A stretch of DNA of 36,760 bases from IMG/VR virus record IMGVR_UViG_3300032236_000383, positions 1-36,760 of that record; one strand, written 5' to 3'. Source of the stretch: a virus. The stretch's first letter is position 1. Every line of letters begins with the position of its first letter. The notes under the pieces are model-generated. The model ran no database searches, was not told the DNA's origin, and worked only from the letters and a program-made list of their open reading frames with translations. Positions 23,947 through 30,152 of the stretch are shown piece by piece. A program made the translations under genes and the position numbers.

Positions 23947-24553
23947 CCCCTATCCCGAGCAGTGGTACCACGCGCTCGAGCAGCTGCTACCGGACTACGA
24001 CATCAACACGCCCAAGCGCATCGCCGCCTTTATTGCGCAGTGTGCGCATGAATCGACAGGCCGATTATCGGATGGCACTTCCGCGCCCTTTGTGGCGCTG
24101 ACCGAGAACCTGAACTACAAGCCGGCCACGCTGCGGAAGGTGTTCCCTAAGTATTTTCCCGATGATGCGATTGCCGCATCATATTGCGCTAAACCATACA
24201 AAGCAGCTGCGATCGCAAACCGCGTCTACGCCAACCGCATGGGCAACGGAGACGAGGCGAGCGGGGATGGGTTCCGCTACTGCGGCCGAGGTCTGATCCA
24301 GCTGACCGGCAAGTCGAACTACCAGGCTTTCGCCGACAGCTTGCAGATGAAGGTCGAGGATGTGCCGGACTACCTCGCCACGTTTGAAGGCGCAGCGCAG
24401 TCGGCCTGCTGGTTCTGGGAAACAAACAACCTGAATAAATGGGCAGACGCCGGCGACATCAAGGAACTCACGCGCCGCATCAATGGCGGCTTCATTGGAC
24501 TCGACGACAGGATCAAACATTATGAGCACGCGCTTCAAGTTCTTACTGCTTAG
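23903..24553 (+). CDS. Endolysin, glycoside hydrolase family 19
   Basis: A 216-residue cytoplasmic lysin of the chitinase-like GH19 family that cleaves the peptidoglycan sugar backbone at lysis. The core blocks are AAFIAQCAHES (catalytic E50), TENLNYKPATLRKVF (E69), YANRMGNGDEASGDGFRYCG and RGLIQLTGKSNY, then a late RRINGGFIGLDDR. It has no signal peptide or anchor, so it depends on a holin. The spacing between the two catalytic glutamates is about ten residues longer than I expect for phage GH19 enzymes, because of the insert around RLSDGTSAPF. The gene overlaps a small lipoprotein gene at its 3' end. Confidence 0.92.
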   Translation: MNLTLAQLKQLIPGNPYPEQWYHALEQLLPDYDINTPKRIAAFIAQCAHESTGRLSDGTSAPFVALTENLNYKPATLRKVFPKYFPDDAIAASYCAKPYKAAAIANRVYANRMGNGDEASGDGFRYCGRGLIQLTGKSNYQAFADSLQMKVEDVPDYLATFEGAAQSACWFWETNNLNKWADAGDIKELTRRINGGFIGLDDRIKHYEHALQVLTA

Positions 24554-24701
24554 TCTATTGCTGGCCGGCTGCGAGGAGCGTTTCCGCTACCCGTGCCAGG
24601 ACCCCAAAAATTGGGAAACCACAGAGTGCAAGCCGCCGATCTGCACGGCGACCGGCACTTGCCCGGCTGATGTCACGCAACCCGAGAAGGTGAAACCATG
24701 A
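24522..24701 (+). CDS. Small cysteine-rich lipoprotein
   Basis: A 59-residue protein starting inside the endolysin gene (32-base overlap). Residues 1-16 are a lipoprotein signal (basic start, FLLLSLLLAG) and the lipobox is LAGC with C17. The mature part has four further cysteines in short order (RYPCQD, TTECKPPIC, TGTC) and probably forms two disulphides in the periplasm or outer membrane. It is not the outer-membrane spanin of the Rz type, since a complete Rz1 occurs later. Similar small lipoproteins occur in lysis regions of other phages. A role in superinfection exclusion or envelope disruption is possible, unproven. Confidence 0.75.
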   Translation: MSTRFKFLLLSLLLAGCEERFRYPCQDPKNWETTECKPPICTATGTCPADVTQPEKVKP

Positions 24702-25129
24702 TTTTGAGAGCCACAGAGGAGCAGCTCAACGCTGTCCTGAAGTTTGTCATCGGCATCACGTTCTGCCTGATCCTGGTGATCATGGCCGGCCTGTCCATGT
24801 ACTCGGTCGTCTTCGTGACGCAACCGATGTCCGGCATGGCACCGGCCGACAAGAATTTCTTCCTGCTCTTGTCCGACATGTCGAAGTACATCCTTGGCGC
24901 GCTGGCGACCCTGATCGCGGTCAAGGGCAAGGATGCGTTCGTGCCGCCGGGCATTTCGAGCTCGGCCGATTTCAAGGACCCGCCGGCACCCAGGCCTGCG
25001 CCGGTGGTGACCACGACGACGATCGTGCGCCAGGAGCCGACGCTCGATCCGACTTCACCCGCAGCACCTGTTCAAACCGGCTTCGGTGGCAAACCCGCGC
25101 CGATCCAGCCACCACATCCGGAGATCTGA
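24698..25129 (+). CDS. Candidate holin (two membrane spans)
   Basis: A 143-residue protein that starts on the ATGA of the lipoprotein gene. It has a strong first span (VLKFVIGITFCLILVIMAGL, about 14-33), a polar loop with FVTQPMSGMAPADKNFF, a second hydrophobic stretch (SKYILGALATLIAV, about 63-76), and a Pro/Thr-rich disordered tail. The loop wording resembles a phage membrane protein family found beside endolysins. Two spans with both ends on the same side fit class II or III holins, but the long Pro-rich tail is unusual for a holin. This gene is my first choice for holin because it directly precedes the spanins. Confidence 0.7.
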   Translation: MILRATEEQLNAVLKFVIGITFCLILVIMAGLSMYSVVFVTQPMSGMAPADKNFFLLLSDMSKYILGALATLIAVKGKDAFVPPGISSSADFKDPPAPRPAPVVTTTTIVRQEPTLDPTSPAAPVQTGFGGKPAPIQPPHPEI

Positions 25130-25131
25130 TT

Positions 25132-25293
25132 ATGAAAAGCTTAGTTGCACTTATTGCGTTTATCCCAGCCCTGGCGATCGCCGGCGGTGAGATGAAGAAC
25201 GTCTGCCACCAGGAGAAGGGCAGGGAGGTCTGCAAGACCATCAAGGTCCACAAGAAGCTCGAAGGGACGGCCATCCCGCCGAAGAAGAAATGA
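25132..25293 (+). CDS. Small secreted two-cysteine peptide
   Basis: A 53-residue gene starting three bases after the holin candidate. Residues 1-17 are a clear Sec signal peptide (MKSLVALIAFIPALAIA, cleavage likely after A17). The mature product is about 36 residues, basic, with two cysteines (C25 and C34) that can form one disulphide, and a PPKKK end. The stop overlaps the Rz start as ATGA. I know no function; the place between holin and spanin genes suggests periplasmic action during lysis. Confidence 0.68.
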   Translation: MKSLVALIAFIPALAIAGGEMKNVCHQEKGREVCKTIKVHKKLEGTAIPPKKK

Positions 25294-25760
25294 ACCCGAT
25301 CACGACAGCTGCGGCCGCCGTGCTGATCGCTGCCGTGGCAGCTGGTGCCGGCTACGGCAAGGGCTACTTCGCCGGCAAGGCGACGGTGCAGCAGGCCTGG
25401 GATCGCCAGGTCGCTGAGCAGCAGGCCGAGTACGCAAAGGCGCAGGAAGAAGCGCGCGCCAAAGAGCAGGCCATGCAGGCGGCCGCCGACAAACTTCGAC
25501 AGGAGAAAGACCGTGAAATCCGCGACCTCAATGCTCGCGCTACTGCTCTCGCTAACAGCGTGCAGCAGCGTCCCGACCGCGCCACCCAAGGCGGTACAGT
25601 GTCCGGCACCGCCGGTTCTGGACAAGCCAGATCCCGCTGTACTGGAGCCGAGCTTCCTCGAGAGGATGCAGCATTTCTTGCACGGGAGGCTGCCCGAGCA
25701 GACAGCCTCCGCGCCAGCCTCAACCAGTGCCTCGCCCAGTACGAAGCGCTGAAGCACTGA
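25290..25760 (+). CDS. Rz: Inner-membrane spanin (Rz-like)
   Basis: A 156-residue protein with one N-terminal membrane span (about residues 5-22, AAAAVLIAAVAAGAGYG) followed by a long periplasmic helical region (RQVAEQQAEYAKAQEEARAK onward). This is the layout of Rz-type i-spanins, which join with Rz1 to fuse inner and outer membranes as the last step of lysis. Support comes from the fully embedded lipoprotein gene in another frame (25513-25752), the classic Rz/Rz1 arrangement, and from the terminator just after it. Two cysteines occur in the C-terminal half (RCTGAEL and NQCLAQ). The start overlaps the preceding stop. Confidence 0.88.
   Translation: MNPITTAAAAVLIAAVAAGAGYGKGYFAGKATVQQAWDRQVAEQQAEYAKAQEEARAKEQAMQAAADKLRQEKDREIRDLNARATALANSVQQRPDRATQGGTVSGTAGSGQARSRCTGAELPREDAAFLAREAARADSLRASLNQCLAQYEALKH
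25513..25752 (+). CDS. Rz1: Outer-membrane spanin lipoprotein (Rz1-like), embedded in Rz
   Basis: A 79-residue lipoprotein in a different frame wholly inside the Rz gene. The start is GTG 25513, 7 bases after AGGAG; an in-frame ATG lies at 25531. The signal is MLALLLSLTAC with lipobox LTAC, and the mature part is proline-rich (VPTAPPKAVQCPAPPVLDKP), as in Rz1 proteins. The longer reading frame upstream to 25345 is Arg-rich shadow and is not part of it. It would be carried to the outer membrane and bind Rz across the periplasm. Confidence 0.88.
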   Translation: MKSATSMLALLLSLTACSSVPTAPPKAVQCPAPPVLDKPDPAVLEPSFLERMQHFLHGRLPEQTASAPASTSASPSTKR

Positions 25761-25822
25761 CTTTGCTGCCTGCGTCGGCGGGGTTGCCTAATCTCCTCCA
25801 CCCGTAACGTCGCGCAGGATTT

Positions 25823-25849
25823 CCCCGGCCTGAGTGCCGGGGTTTTTTT
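25823..25849 (+). terminator. Rho-independent terminator of the late operon
   Basis: The perfect 7-bp stem CCCCGGC (25823-25829) and GCCGGGG (25836-25842), with a 6-base loop, is followed directly by seven T residues. It lies 63 bases after the Rz stop, where rightward transcription should end before meeting the leftward operon. The 132 bases between it and 25982 hold no convincing gene. Confidence 0.95.
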
Positions 25850-25981
25850 CCGACATACAATATGTAGATGGAATTTTCGCAGGGGTGACTCGGCGACAGC
25901 GCACTGACATTGCAGGGGAATTCGCCGAAAACGCAGGGTCCATTCGCATAAGACATAATCCGGTTCCTGATAGATCAGGGA

Positions 25982-26275
25982 CTAGATGTTGTGGTCTTTA
26001 TCGCGAACCCAGCGCAGTGAATTCACCCTCTTCTTCGGCCGACCAGGCGACCTGATCTTCTCGATGTTGTGCCTGGTGTGGCGCACGGCCTTCGACGCCT
26101 CGTACAAAACCTCGGCGGTATCGCCTGGATCGCGGGACAGGAAGTCTAATCTCTGCGCCAGGCCACGCAATTCCTCGGCCACGCGACGCAGGTTGACGAC
26201 TGACCGCAGCGGGATGTCGATGCGCCCGACCGCGCGAAGATAACTCTCTTCAAACCGACTCGGACGATCACGCAT
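25982..26275 (-). CDS. Hypothetical helical protein, last gene of the leftward operon
   Basis: A 97-residue basic protein beginning MRDRPSRFEESYLRAVGRID. This start has a GAGG site 5-8 bases upstream; the open frame extends further upstream but with Cys/Arg-rich non-coding-like sequence. Two helical regions (LRRVAEELRGLAQRLDFLS and TAEVLYEASKAVRHTRHNIE) are followed by a lysine/arginine-rich end (RSPGRPKKRVNS). No family recognised; nucleic-acid binding is possible from the charge. It is separated from the gene above by 61 bases that contain a 13-bp palindrome, so it may have its own promoter. Confidence 0.68.
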   Translation of the reverse strand: MRDRPSRFEESYLRAVGRIDIPLRSVVNLRRVAEELRGLAQRLDFLSRDPGDTAEVLYEASKAVRHTRHNIEKIRSPGRPKKRVNSLRWVRDKDHNI

Positions 26276-26308
26276 GGCACACCTCGCTGCAGCCACACTA
26301 CCTATTGA

Positions 26309-26321
26309 TGCGATTTTCTCA
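26309..26321. promoter_or_regulatory. 13-bp palindrome, candidate operator (copy 1)
   Basis: TGCGATTTTCTCA fits the near-palindrome TGMGAnnnTCKCA also found at 29458-29470 and 32971-32983. This copy lies in the short gap upstream of the gene starting at 26275 and just downstream of the helix-turn-helix gene ending at 26337. Confidence 0.5.
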
Positions 26322-26336
26322 AGCACGCAGTGACGA

Positions 26337-26570
26337 TCACAACAGCGATTTGATGGCCTTGATGTCCATGCCCGTCGCATCGTGCAGCTGCAGGATGACG
26401 TAGGGCGAGACAGGCATGCGGCCCGATCGGATGCGGCTGATCACCGAGGGCTCGACGCCGATCAGGAGCGCGAGCTGCAGGTCGGTCTTCAGGCGCTTCT
26501 TCTTGCGCACGGTGTCGAGCAGAGCGTGCGGCTTGCGCGGCTCATACTCGCCGGTCTTCTGGTCTTTCAT
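26337..26570 (-). CDS. Helix-turn-helix DNA-binding protein (XRE/Cro-like)
   Basis: A 77-residue protein with a single helix-turn-helix domain. LLDTVRKKKRLKTDLQLALL leads into the recognition unit IGVEPSVISRIRSGRMPVSP, then VILQLHDATGMDIKAIKSLL. The wording DLQLALLIGVEPSVISRIRSG is the standard XRE pattern of two helices around a tight turn. It lacks any partner-binding or protease-like C-terminal domain, so it is probably a small Cro-type or accessory regulator. It overlaps the membrane-protein gene upstream (ATGA at 26567-26570). It is a candidate binder of the palindrome 16 bases beyond its stop. Confidence 0.85.
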   Translation of the reverse strand: MKDQKTGEYEPRKPHALLDTVRKKKRLKTDLQLALLIGVEPSVISRIRSGRMPVSPYVILQLHDATGMDIKAIKSLL

Positions 26571-26764
26571 TTCTCTTCCTTTTCTTGAATGGATGGTTTG
26601 CGCCAGCCGGCCAGGTGCAGCGCGCGCGTGGCTTTCATGTGCTTGCGATGGTCCTGGATGAACATGACACCGGCCACGACCACGACGATCGAGATCACGC
26701 CGATCACCAGGGCGATGCCCGCGGCGATCATGCCGATCACGATCTTGAGCAGGGCCGGAATCAA
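26567..26764 (-). CDS. Small single-span membrane protein
   Basis: About 65 residues with a long hydrophobic stretch (ALLKIVIGMIAAGIALVIGV and on to VVVVAGVMFI) and a charged tail (KHMKATRALHLAGWRKPSIQ). The likely start is TTG at 26764, overlapping the upstream stop as TTGA with GGGG before it. An ATG at 26815 would add an Arg/His-rich leader inside the upstream gene. The tail is cytoplasmic by the positive-inside rule. Early phage membrane proteins of this size often serve in superinfection exclusion, but nothing here proves it. Confidence 0.65.
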   Translation of the reverse strand: MIPALLKIVIGMIAAGIALVIGVISIVVVVAGVMFIQDHRKHMKATRALHLAGWRKPSIQEKEEK

Positions 26765-27033
26765 AACAACCCCGGCTTGATGACAGGCACGACGCGACGG
26801 CCGGTGATGCCGCACTTGCGTGGTGACTGCTCCTGCAGCATGCCGAGCTTCACGAGCTCGTTGACGCGGCCGCAGATGGACGAGAGCTCGAGGCCTGTGA
26901 TGAGCATGAGCTCGCGGCGGGAGTAACCCCAGCCTGGTCGCATCTGGTCCAGGATGTGAAGGTGCTGCGCGCCCAGGCGGCCGCTGTCGCGGTGCTCGTG
27001 GTACGCCTCGATCGATGTATCAGCTACGGTCAT
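26761..27033 (-). CDS. Winged-helix phage protein
   Basis: A 90-residue protein whose core reads as a winged helix-turn-helix. HILDQMRPGWGYSRRELMLI is followed by TGLELSSICGRVNELVKLGM as the recognition part and a CGITGRRVVPVIKPGLF beta wing. Proteins with this wording occur in early regions of many phages, presumably binding DNA in regulation or recombination. The start ATG has the strong site CTAAGGAGGCAGAACA within the end of the upstream gene, and the upstream reading frame stops just after it. It could act on the leftward operon or on the late genes. Confidence 0.82.
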   Translation of the reverse strand: MTVADTSIEAYHEHRDSGRLGAQHLHILDQMRPGWGYSRRELMLITGLELSSICGRVNELVKLGMLQEQSPRKCGITGRRVVPVIKPGLF

Positions 27034-27295
27034 TGTTCTGCCTCCTTAGATTGAACAGCACTGTCAGGTCTGCCTTCAGGATCGCTGCCGCCCGCGGGCC
27101 GCGGATCCGCTCCACCTGCCGCAGGAACTCCTGCCTGGTCAGCAGGGGCCACTGCAGCACGGCGCGCGCTTCGGTTTCTCGCCGCCACATCTCGCCGGAT
27201 CTGTTCTCGTGCTCGAGCAAAAGTGGCTCGAAGGTCAGTCTGCTCGGCGGGGGTGTAGGGCTTGCCGGTGAGGAGCGTCGGACCCGGCGGCTCAT
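27020..27295 (-). pseudogene. 3' part of the frameshifted gene, in the +1 frame
   Basis: From roughly 27200 down to 27020 this frame encodes AVLQWPLLTRQEFLRQVERI followed by RGPRAAAILKADLTVLFNLR, a plausible helical domain that ends with a stop overlapping the winged-helix gene start. The part of the frame upstream of 27200 is Ser/Pro/Arg-rich and looks non-coding, and it has no proper start site. I therefore read it as the C-terminal half of the gene starting at 27311 rather than an independent gene. Confidence 0.5.
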
Positions 27296-27311
27296 TCTTC
27301 TTTTTCGCCAT
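27030..27311 (-). CDS. 5' part of a probably frameshifted small gene
   Basis: The open frame starts MAKKKNEPPGPTLLTGKPYT (ATG 27311, 20 bases inside the ERF gene end) and reads like real protein to about residue 43 (TDLRATFARAREQIRRD). After that it turns into Ala/Arg/Gly/Pro-rich text (AAVAPADQAGVPAAGGADP) typical of GC-rich DNA read in the wrong frame. In the next frame (+1), the same DNA gives well-formed protein to 27020. A single-base indel, a sequencing error or a +1 ribosomal shift near 27190-27240 would restore one 97-residue product. No function recognised. Confidence 0.55.
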   Translation of the reverse strand: MAKKKNEPPGPTLLTGKPYTPAEQTDLRATFARAREQIRRDVAARNRSARRAAVAPADQAGVPAAGGADPRPAGGSDPEGRPDSAVQSKEAEQ

Positions 27312-27930
27312 CCTCACCCTCGGCTCGTATTGCGTCGGCGCGCGCCTTGGCGTTCTCGAGCGCCGTCTTCTTCAGGCTCTCCGGCAGCTCGCGAATGCGC
27401 GGCCGTAGCGCCTCGAGATCATCCAGCGTCGTGCAGTTCAGGATGTCGGTTGCCAGCGTCGACAGCGCCTTGAGCTGGTCGACCGTGGGCTTGTCCTGCT
27501 TCGGCTCTGCCTTGGCGAGCGGCTTGGCTGCCGGCGGACGTCCGTGTGCCGAGCTGTTGCCGTCGTCGTCTTCCTGGGCGACACCGGCCATTGCAGCCAG
27601 GCTGTAGCGGCGCAGGTAGGTGGTTGCGCTGCCGACGCCCTGGGCGTCCGACTTGGCCGGGATACAGCTCGCACGGCTGGTGATGTAGCCGCCCGACTTG
27701 TGGGTCAGGACGGTGTCGACCGTGACCATCGAACCGTCGAAGCTCGTCGACTGCACGATGCCGATGCCGGCCTTGGCAAAGACCGGGCGCACGGTGTTGA
27801 GCACCTCGGCCAGGTCAGCGTAGCTCGAGCGGAAGTGAGGGTTAGCCGCGTTCTTGGTGGCGTTTTCGACTTCGGCCTGCGCGACGGCCAGCGCCGCAAA
27901 CAGGTCAGGGGTGGCGTGGTCCAAAATCAT
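27292..27930 (-). CDS. erf: ERF-family single-strand annealing protein
   Basis: A 212-residue recombinase of the ERF superfamily, which anneals complementary single strands during phage recombination and genome circularisation. The N-terminal core is diagnostic: LFAALAVAQAEVENATKNAA, then NPHFRSSYADLAEVLNTVRP, then a VGSATTYLRRYSLAAMAGVA block. Residues about 125-150 are a Pro/Lys-rich linker and the last 60 form a separate helical domain ending in acidic residues. The start overlaps the end of the exonuclease gene upstream by 4 bases, so the pair is co-expressed. This corresponds to the Redbeta/Redalpha arrangement. Confidence 0.92.
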   Translation of the reverse strand: MILDHATPDLFAALAVAQAEVENATKNAANPHFRSSYADLAEVLNTVRPVFAKAGIGIVQSTSFDGSMVTVDTVLTHKSGGYITSRASCIPAKSDAQGVGSATTYLRRYSLAAMAGVAQEDDDGNSSAHGRPPAAKPLAKAEPKQDKPTVDQLKALSTLATDILNCTTLDDLEALRPRIRELPESLKKTALENAKARADAIRAEGEDGEKEE

Positions 27931-28553
27931 TGTGCTTTCTCCATGATGGTTGCGATCATCTCATCAACTTCGCCAAGGAAGCGCGAGACCTCTTCGGTCA
28001 GCATGCCGATGAACATGTCGTCGCGCTCGACGCGCTGGACGTAGAGCTGCAGCTGCGATGGCATGCGCGGGTCGAAGCTGACGAAGTCACACCAGCGGCG
28101 ATCGGTGATCCACAGCTGGCCCTGGATCTGGGCCATGTGCTCGACCGGCATTCCGTTGCGCAGCGTGTTAACGTGGTTGGTCGGATTGAACGGGCATTTG
28201 ATCTCGATCAAGCCGTCCCAATCGACCAGGCCGTCAGGGCTTGCGCCGGCTGCCATCAGGTCATGCGCGACAAAGCCGATCTGCTCGACCTCGACGTTGA
28301 AGCGGGCCTCGTACAGCGTGCGAGCAGCCGCTTCGTGCGTGGTTCCCCACTGCATGGCCGGCGTGCTGAAGTGTGACACAGCCGAGTTTGTCAGGCGCTC
28401 GGTGGCGACCTCGATTAGGTATGACTCGCGAGCAGCTGCAGGAGCGCCGCTCTTGAGCTTGGCAAGCACGTCCTTGAAGCGGGACGCAGTAGCCTTGCCG
28501 CAGCGCGCCTGGAACCATTCAGCTGTTTGCTGGGTGTCGGTGATCAGTGTCAT
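27927..28553 (-). CDS. YqaJ/lambda-exonuclease-type recombination nuclease
   Basis: A 208-residue 5'-3' exonuclease of the lambda-exo/YqaJ family, which resects double-strand ends so the ERF protein can load. It starts with DTQQTAEWFQARCGKATASR, the usual opening block. The active-site line is GASPDGLVDWDGLIEIKCP, giving D107 and the E117-x-K119 pair of the PD-(D/E)xK fold; E74 in THEAAA and Q143 in IQGQLW-type helix are further conserved positions. The length is typical. It overlaps the ERF gene downstream by 4 bases. Confidence 0.93.
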   Translation of the reverse strand: MTLITDTQQTAEWFQARCGKATASRFKDVLAKLKSGAPAAARESYLIEVATERLTNSAVSHFSTPAMQWGTTHEAAARTLYEARFNVEVEQIGFVAHDLMAAGASPDGLVDWDGLIEIKCPFNPTNHVNTLRNGMPVEHMAQIQGQLWITDRRWCDFVSFDPRMPSQLQLYVQRVERDDMFIGMLTEEVSRFLGEVDEMIATIMEKAQ

Positions 28554-28561
28554 GTTGATCC

Positions 28562-28867
28562 TCAGTAGTTGTACTTGTTCTTAGGCTGATCGGTGTCGAC
28601 CAGGGTAAAAGCGCCCGATGGGTAGCTGTAGGTTGTGCCGTCCTCGTAGACGATGTGGACATCGCCAGCGATCAAACCCCAGCAGCCGTGCAGCGTCTGG
28701 CCGCTCGGGATCGTCGCCATCGCCGCGTGCAGGGCAGGGCGGGTTTCGTCGCGGCACTTGTTGGCAAACAGAATAATCTTGCCGCCAGCCTTGTTGGGGT
28801 ATTCCAACCACTTCTCGGCATGGGCGATCGGCGCTGCCAGCACCAAGGTCAGGATCGCGGCCTTCAT
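28562..28867 (-). CDS. Secreted hypothetical protein
   Basis: A 101-residue protein with a standard signal peptide (MKAAILTLVLAAPIAHA, cleavage after A17). The mature part contains WLEYPNKAGGKIILFANKC and TLHGCWGLIAGDVHIVYEDG, with two cysteines that may bond, and a YSYPSGAFTLVD end. I recall similar exported proteins in early regions of betaproteobacterial phages and prophages, without a known role. The start ATG overlaps the stop of the 34-residue gene upstream (ATGA). A longer open frame upstream is not coding-like. Periplasmic action during infection, such as exclusion, is conceivable. Confidence 0.75.
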   Translation of the reverse strand: MKAAILTLVLAAPIAHAEKWLEYPNKAGGKIILFANKCRDETRPALHAAMATIPSGQTLHGCWGLIAGDVHIVYEDGTTYSYPSGAFTLVDTDQPKNKYNY

Positions 28868-28968
28868 AGATAGGCCTCGATCAGCGCAGGGACGACGAGA
28901 GCTGCGACCAGGATGGTGGCGATGTAGAGGAGCGGGTAACGCTCGATAAAGTTGTCGATCTCTTTCAT
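28864..28968 (-). CDS. 34-residue membrane peptide
   Basis: A very short gene reading MKEIDNFIERYPLLYIATIL then VAALVVPALIEAYL. It has a GGAGAAACC ribosome site, and its ATG and stop both overlap neighbouring genes (ATGA at each end). It consists of a charged start and a single membrane span. The precise overlaps argue that it is translated. The function is unknown. Confidence 0.62.
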   Translation of the reverse strand: MKEIDNFIERYPLLYIATILVAALVVPALIEAYL

Positions 28969-29201
28969 GGTTTCTCCATTGCGTAGATGGCCTTTTCAGC
29001 GGCCTGGTATTGGTCGAAAAACTGGCTGTTGCCATTGGTCATGAGAAAAGCGCCCCACAGCTGGCCGCGATACCAGGACGACATGCTGTACGAGAGGGGG
29101 CTGTTCTGTTCGGCGTTGCGCATCACCGATGTGACGATCTCATCAAAGGTGTAGACAGGAATCGCCTCGATGCGTTTCATGATCTCCTGGACTTCACTCA
29201 T
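28965..29201 (-). CDS. Small hypothetical protein
   Basis: A 78-residue soluble protein beginning MSEVQEIMKRIEAIPVYTFD. The start at 29201 is 6 bases after AGGAGG; an ATG directly before it (29204) is too close to that site. The rest is mixed helix with many aromatic residues (SMSSWYRGQLWGAFLMTNGN, then FFDQYQAAEKAIYAMEKP). It overlaps the upstream gene by 8 bases and the downstream peptide by 4. No family recognised. It belongs to a string of small early genes that in other phages often counter host functions. Confidence 0.7.
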   Translation of the reverse strand: MSEVQEIMKRIEAIPVYTFDEIVTSVMRNAEQNSPLSYSMSSWYRGQLWGAFLMTNGNSQFFDQYQAAEKAIYAMEKP

Positions 29202-29415
29202 CATCAGCCTCCTGCTCGGCGCGCGCGTCGAACATGGCGTCGAGGCGGGCTTGCTCGGCGAGCTCAATCTTGAGGCTGCGGATGTCGCCGGCGCGTTCCT
29301 GGATCACGGCGATCACGTCGTCGACGGGCAAGCGCATGATGTTGGCGATCAGGTCAGGCGATGAGGTGCGGATCGCTGACATGCCGATGATGCTGTTGAT
29401 TTGCTGATCTGTCAT
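29194..29415 (-). CDS. Small hypothetical protein, first of the leftward recombination block
   Basis: A 73-residue acidic protein starting MTDQQINSIIGMSAIRTSSP. ATG 29415 has a GGAGA site at the right distance; GTG 29427 is the alternative. The remainder is two helices (LIANIMRLPVDDVIAVIQER and LKIELAEQARLDAMFDARAE) with an acidic end. No family recognised. It is the first gene after the 124-base gap with the promoter and palindrome at 29456-29491, so it should be made early and in step with the exonuclease and ERF genes. Confidence 0.7.
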   Translation of the reverse strand: MTDQQINSIIGMSAIRTSSPDLIANIMRLPVDDVIAVIQERAGDIRSLKIELAEQARLDAMFDARAEQEADDE

Positions 29416-29457
29416 TGTTGTCTCCACGTTGAGATGCAGCGATTGCTACATCGACGG

Positions 29458-29470
29458 TGAGATTTTCTCA
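29458..29470. promoter_or_regulatory. 13-bp palindrome, candidate operator (copy 2)
   Basis: TGAGATTTTCTCA is the most symmetric copy of the TGMGAnnnTCKCA motif (arms TGAGA and TCTCA). It covers the putative -10 box of the leftward promoter and lies inside a wider inverted repeat with GGTGA and TCACC at its ends (29456-29475). Confidence 0.6.
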
Positions 29471-29491
29471 TCACCCGATTCAACGTGTCAA
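29462..29491 (-). promoter_or_regulatory. Candidate leftward early promoter
   Basis: Reading leftward, a perfect -35 box TTGACA (29491-29486) is followed after 18 bases by GAAAAT (29467-29462; 4 of 6 matches to TATAAT). Transcription would start about 40 bases before the gene at 29415. The -10 box lies in the palindrome, so a protein bound there would block it. Confidence 0.6.
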
Positions 29492-29539
29492 CAAGTTTTT
29501 GATGCCTGTCAAAAGGACAAAAGGGGAGGGGGTATTTGT

Positions 29540-30139
29540 CTAGAACTTGGTTTTGATCCAGAGGACCGGGGAAGCCCAGGCCAGCTCTGCGTTTTCCAGT
29601 AGCACGCCTTTGTGGCCGACCAGGTTATAGGTGCCGCGCCGGTATCCCTTCTTCAGCCAGCACAGTTTCTGGCCGTTGTTCTTGACGGCTATCCAGGCCA
29701 TATCGCCGACGCAGCTGGCCGGGTTGGCGCGATTGCCGGCGACGAAGTACAGCCAGCCATCGACCTGGTCGCGATCGGTGTTGGCGGTCCGTCCCTGGAT
29801 GGCGACGCAATCTGATGGCACGCCTGGCGGCGCTTCGACCATGTCGTGAGCACCCTCGCCGGCCTGCACGACTTCGAAGGTCGCAGTGGTGTAGCCGATC
29901 AGGGGAACCCTGGCCTCGCCATGCACCGGCAGGCCTGCGCGCTCGAGCACCTCGGTCGTCGACACATCGAGGAGCACGGCCAGCTGGGCGGCTTCTTCCA
30001 ATGCCATGCGGCGCTTGCCGCGAAACATAAGGCTGATGGCTGCCGGGTCGATGCCCATGAGCTTTGCCAGGCCGCGCTGAGACAGGCGACGCTCGGCAAG
30101 ACGGTCAGTGAACCACGCGGTATCGATAGGCGTTGACAT
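29540..30139 (-). CDS. CI-like repressor with degenerate S24 domain
   Basis: A 199-residue regulator. Residues about 10-67 are an XRE helix-turn-helix (RLSQRGLAKLMGIDPAAISL then MFRGKRRMALEEAAQLAVLL). Residues 78-199 look like the beta-rich S24/LexA-type domain (VPLIGYTTATFEVV, DGWLYFVAG, CVGDMAWIAV, LCWLKKGYRRGTYNLVG). The place where self-cleaving repressors carry G-D-S-M reads AIQGRTANTD, so the catalytic serine is missing; a lysine is present near residue 163. RecA-triggered self-cleavage is therefore unlikely. It faces a Cro-like gene across a 232-base control region with a 7-bp-arm inverted repeat. It would silence early genes; dimerisation through the C-terminal domain is inferred. Confidence 0.85.
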   Translation of the reverse strand: MSTPIDTAWFTDRLAERRLSQRGLAKLMGIDPAAISLMFRGKRRMALEEAAQLAVLLDVSTTEVLERAGLPVHGEARVPLIGYTTATFEVVQAGEGAHDMVEAPPGVPSDCVAIQGRTANTDRDQVDGWLYFVAGNRANPASCVGDMAWIAVKNNGQKLCWLKKGYRRGTYNLVGHKGVLLENAELAWASPVLWIKTKF

Positions 30140-30152
30140 ATCCTCACCACCA

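Noticed and set aside
25966-25979. Inverted repeat CCTGAT/ATCAGG just past the end of the leftward operon, considered as a terminator or attachment site
   Set aside because: The centre is two bases, no T-run follows in either direction, and there is no integrase. A weak stem only.
25834-26055. A plus-strand frame crossing the gap after the late terminator
   Set aside because: It begins inside the terminator hairpin, has no ribosome site, and runs into the opposite-strand gene.
29516-29540. GACAAA/TTTGTC repeat after the repressor stop, considered as a terminator
   Set aside because: The stem is AT-rich and six base pairs long with a 13-base loop and a mixed tail. Too weak to list as a feature.
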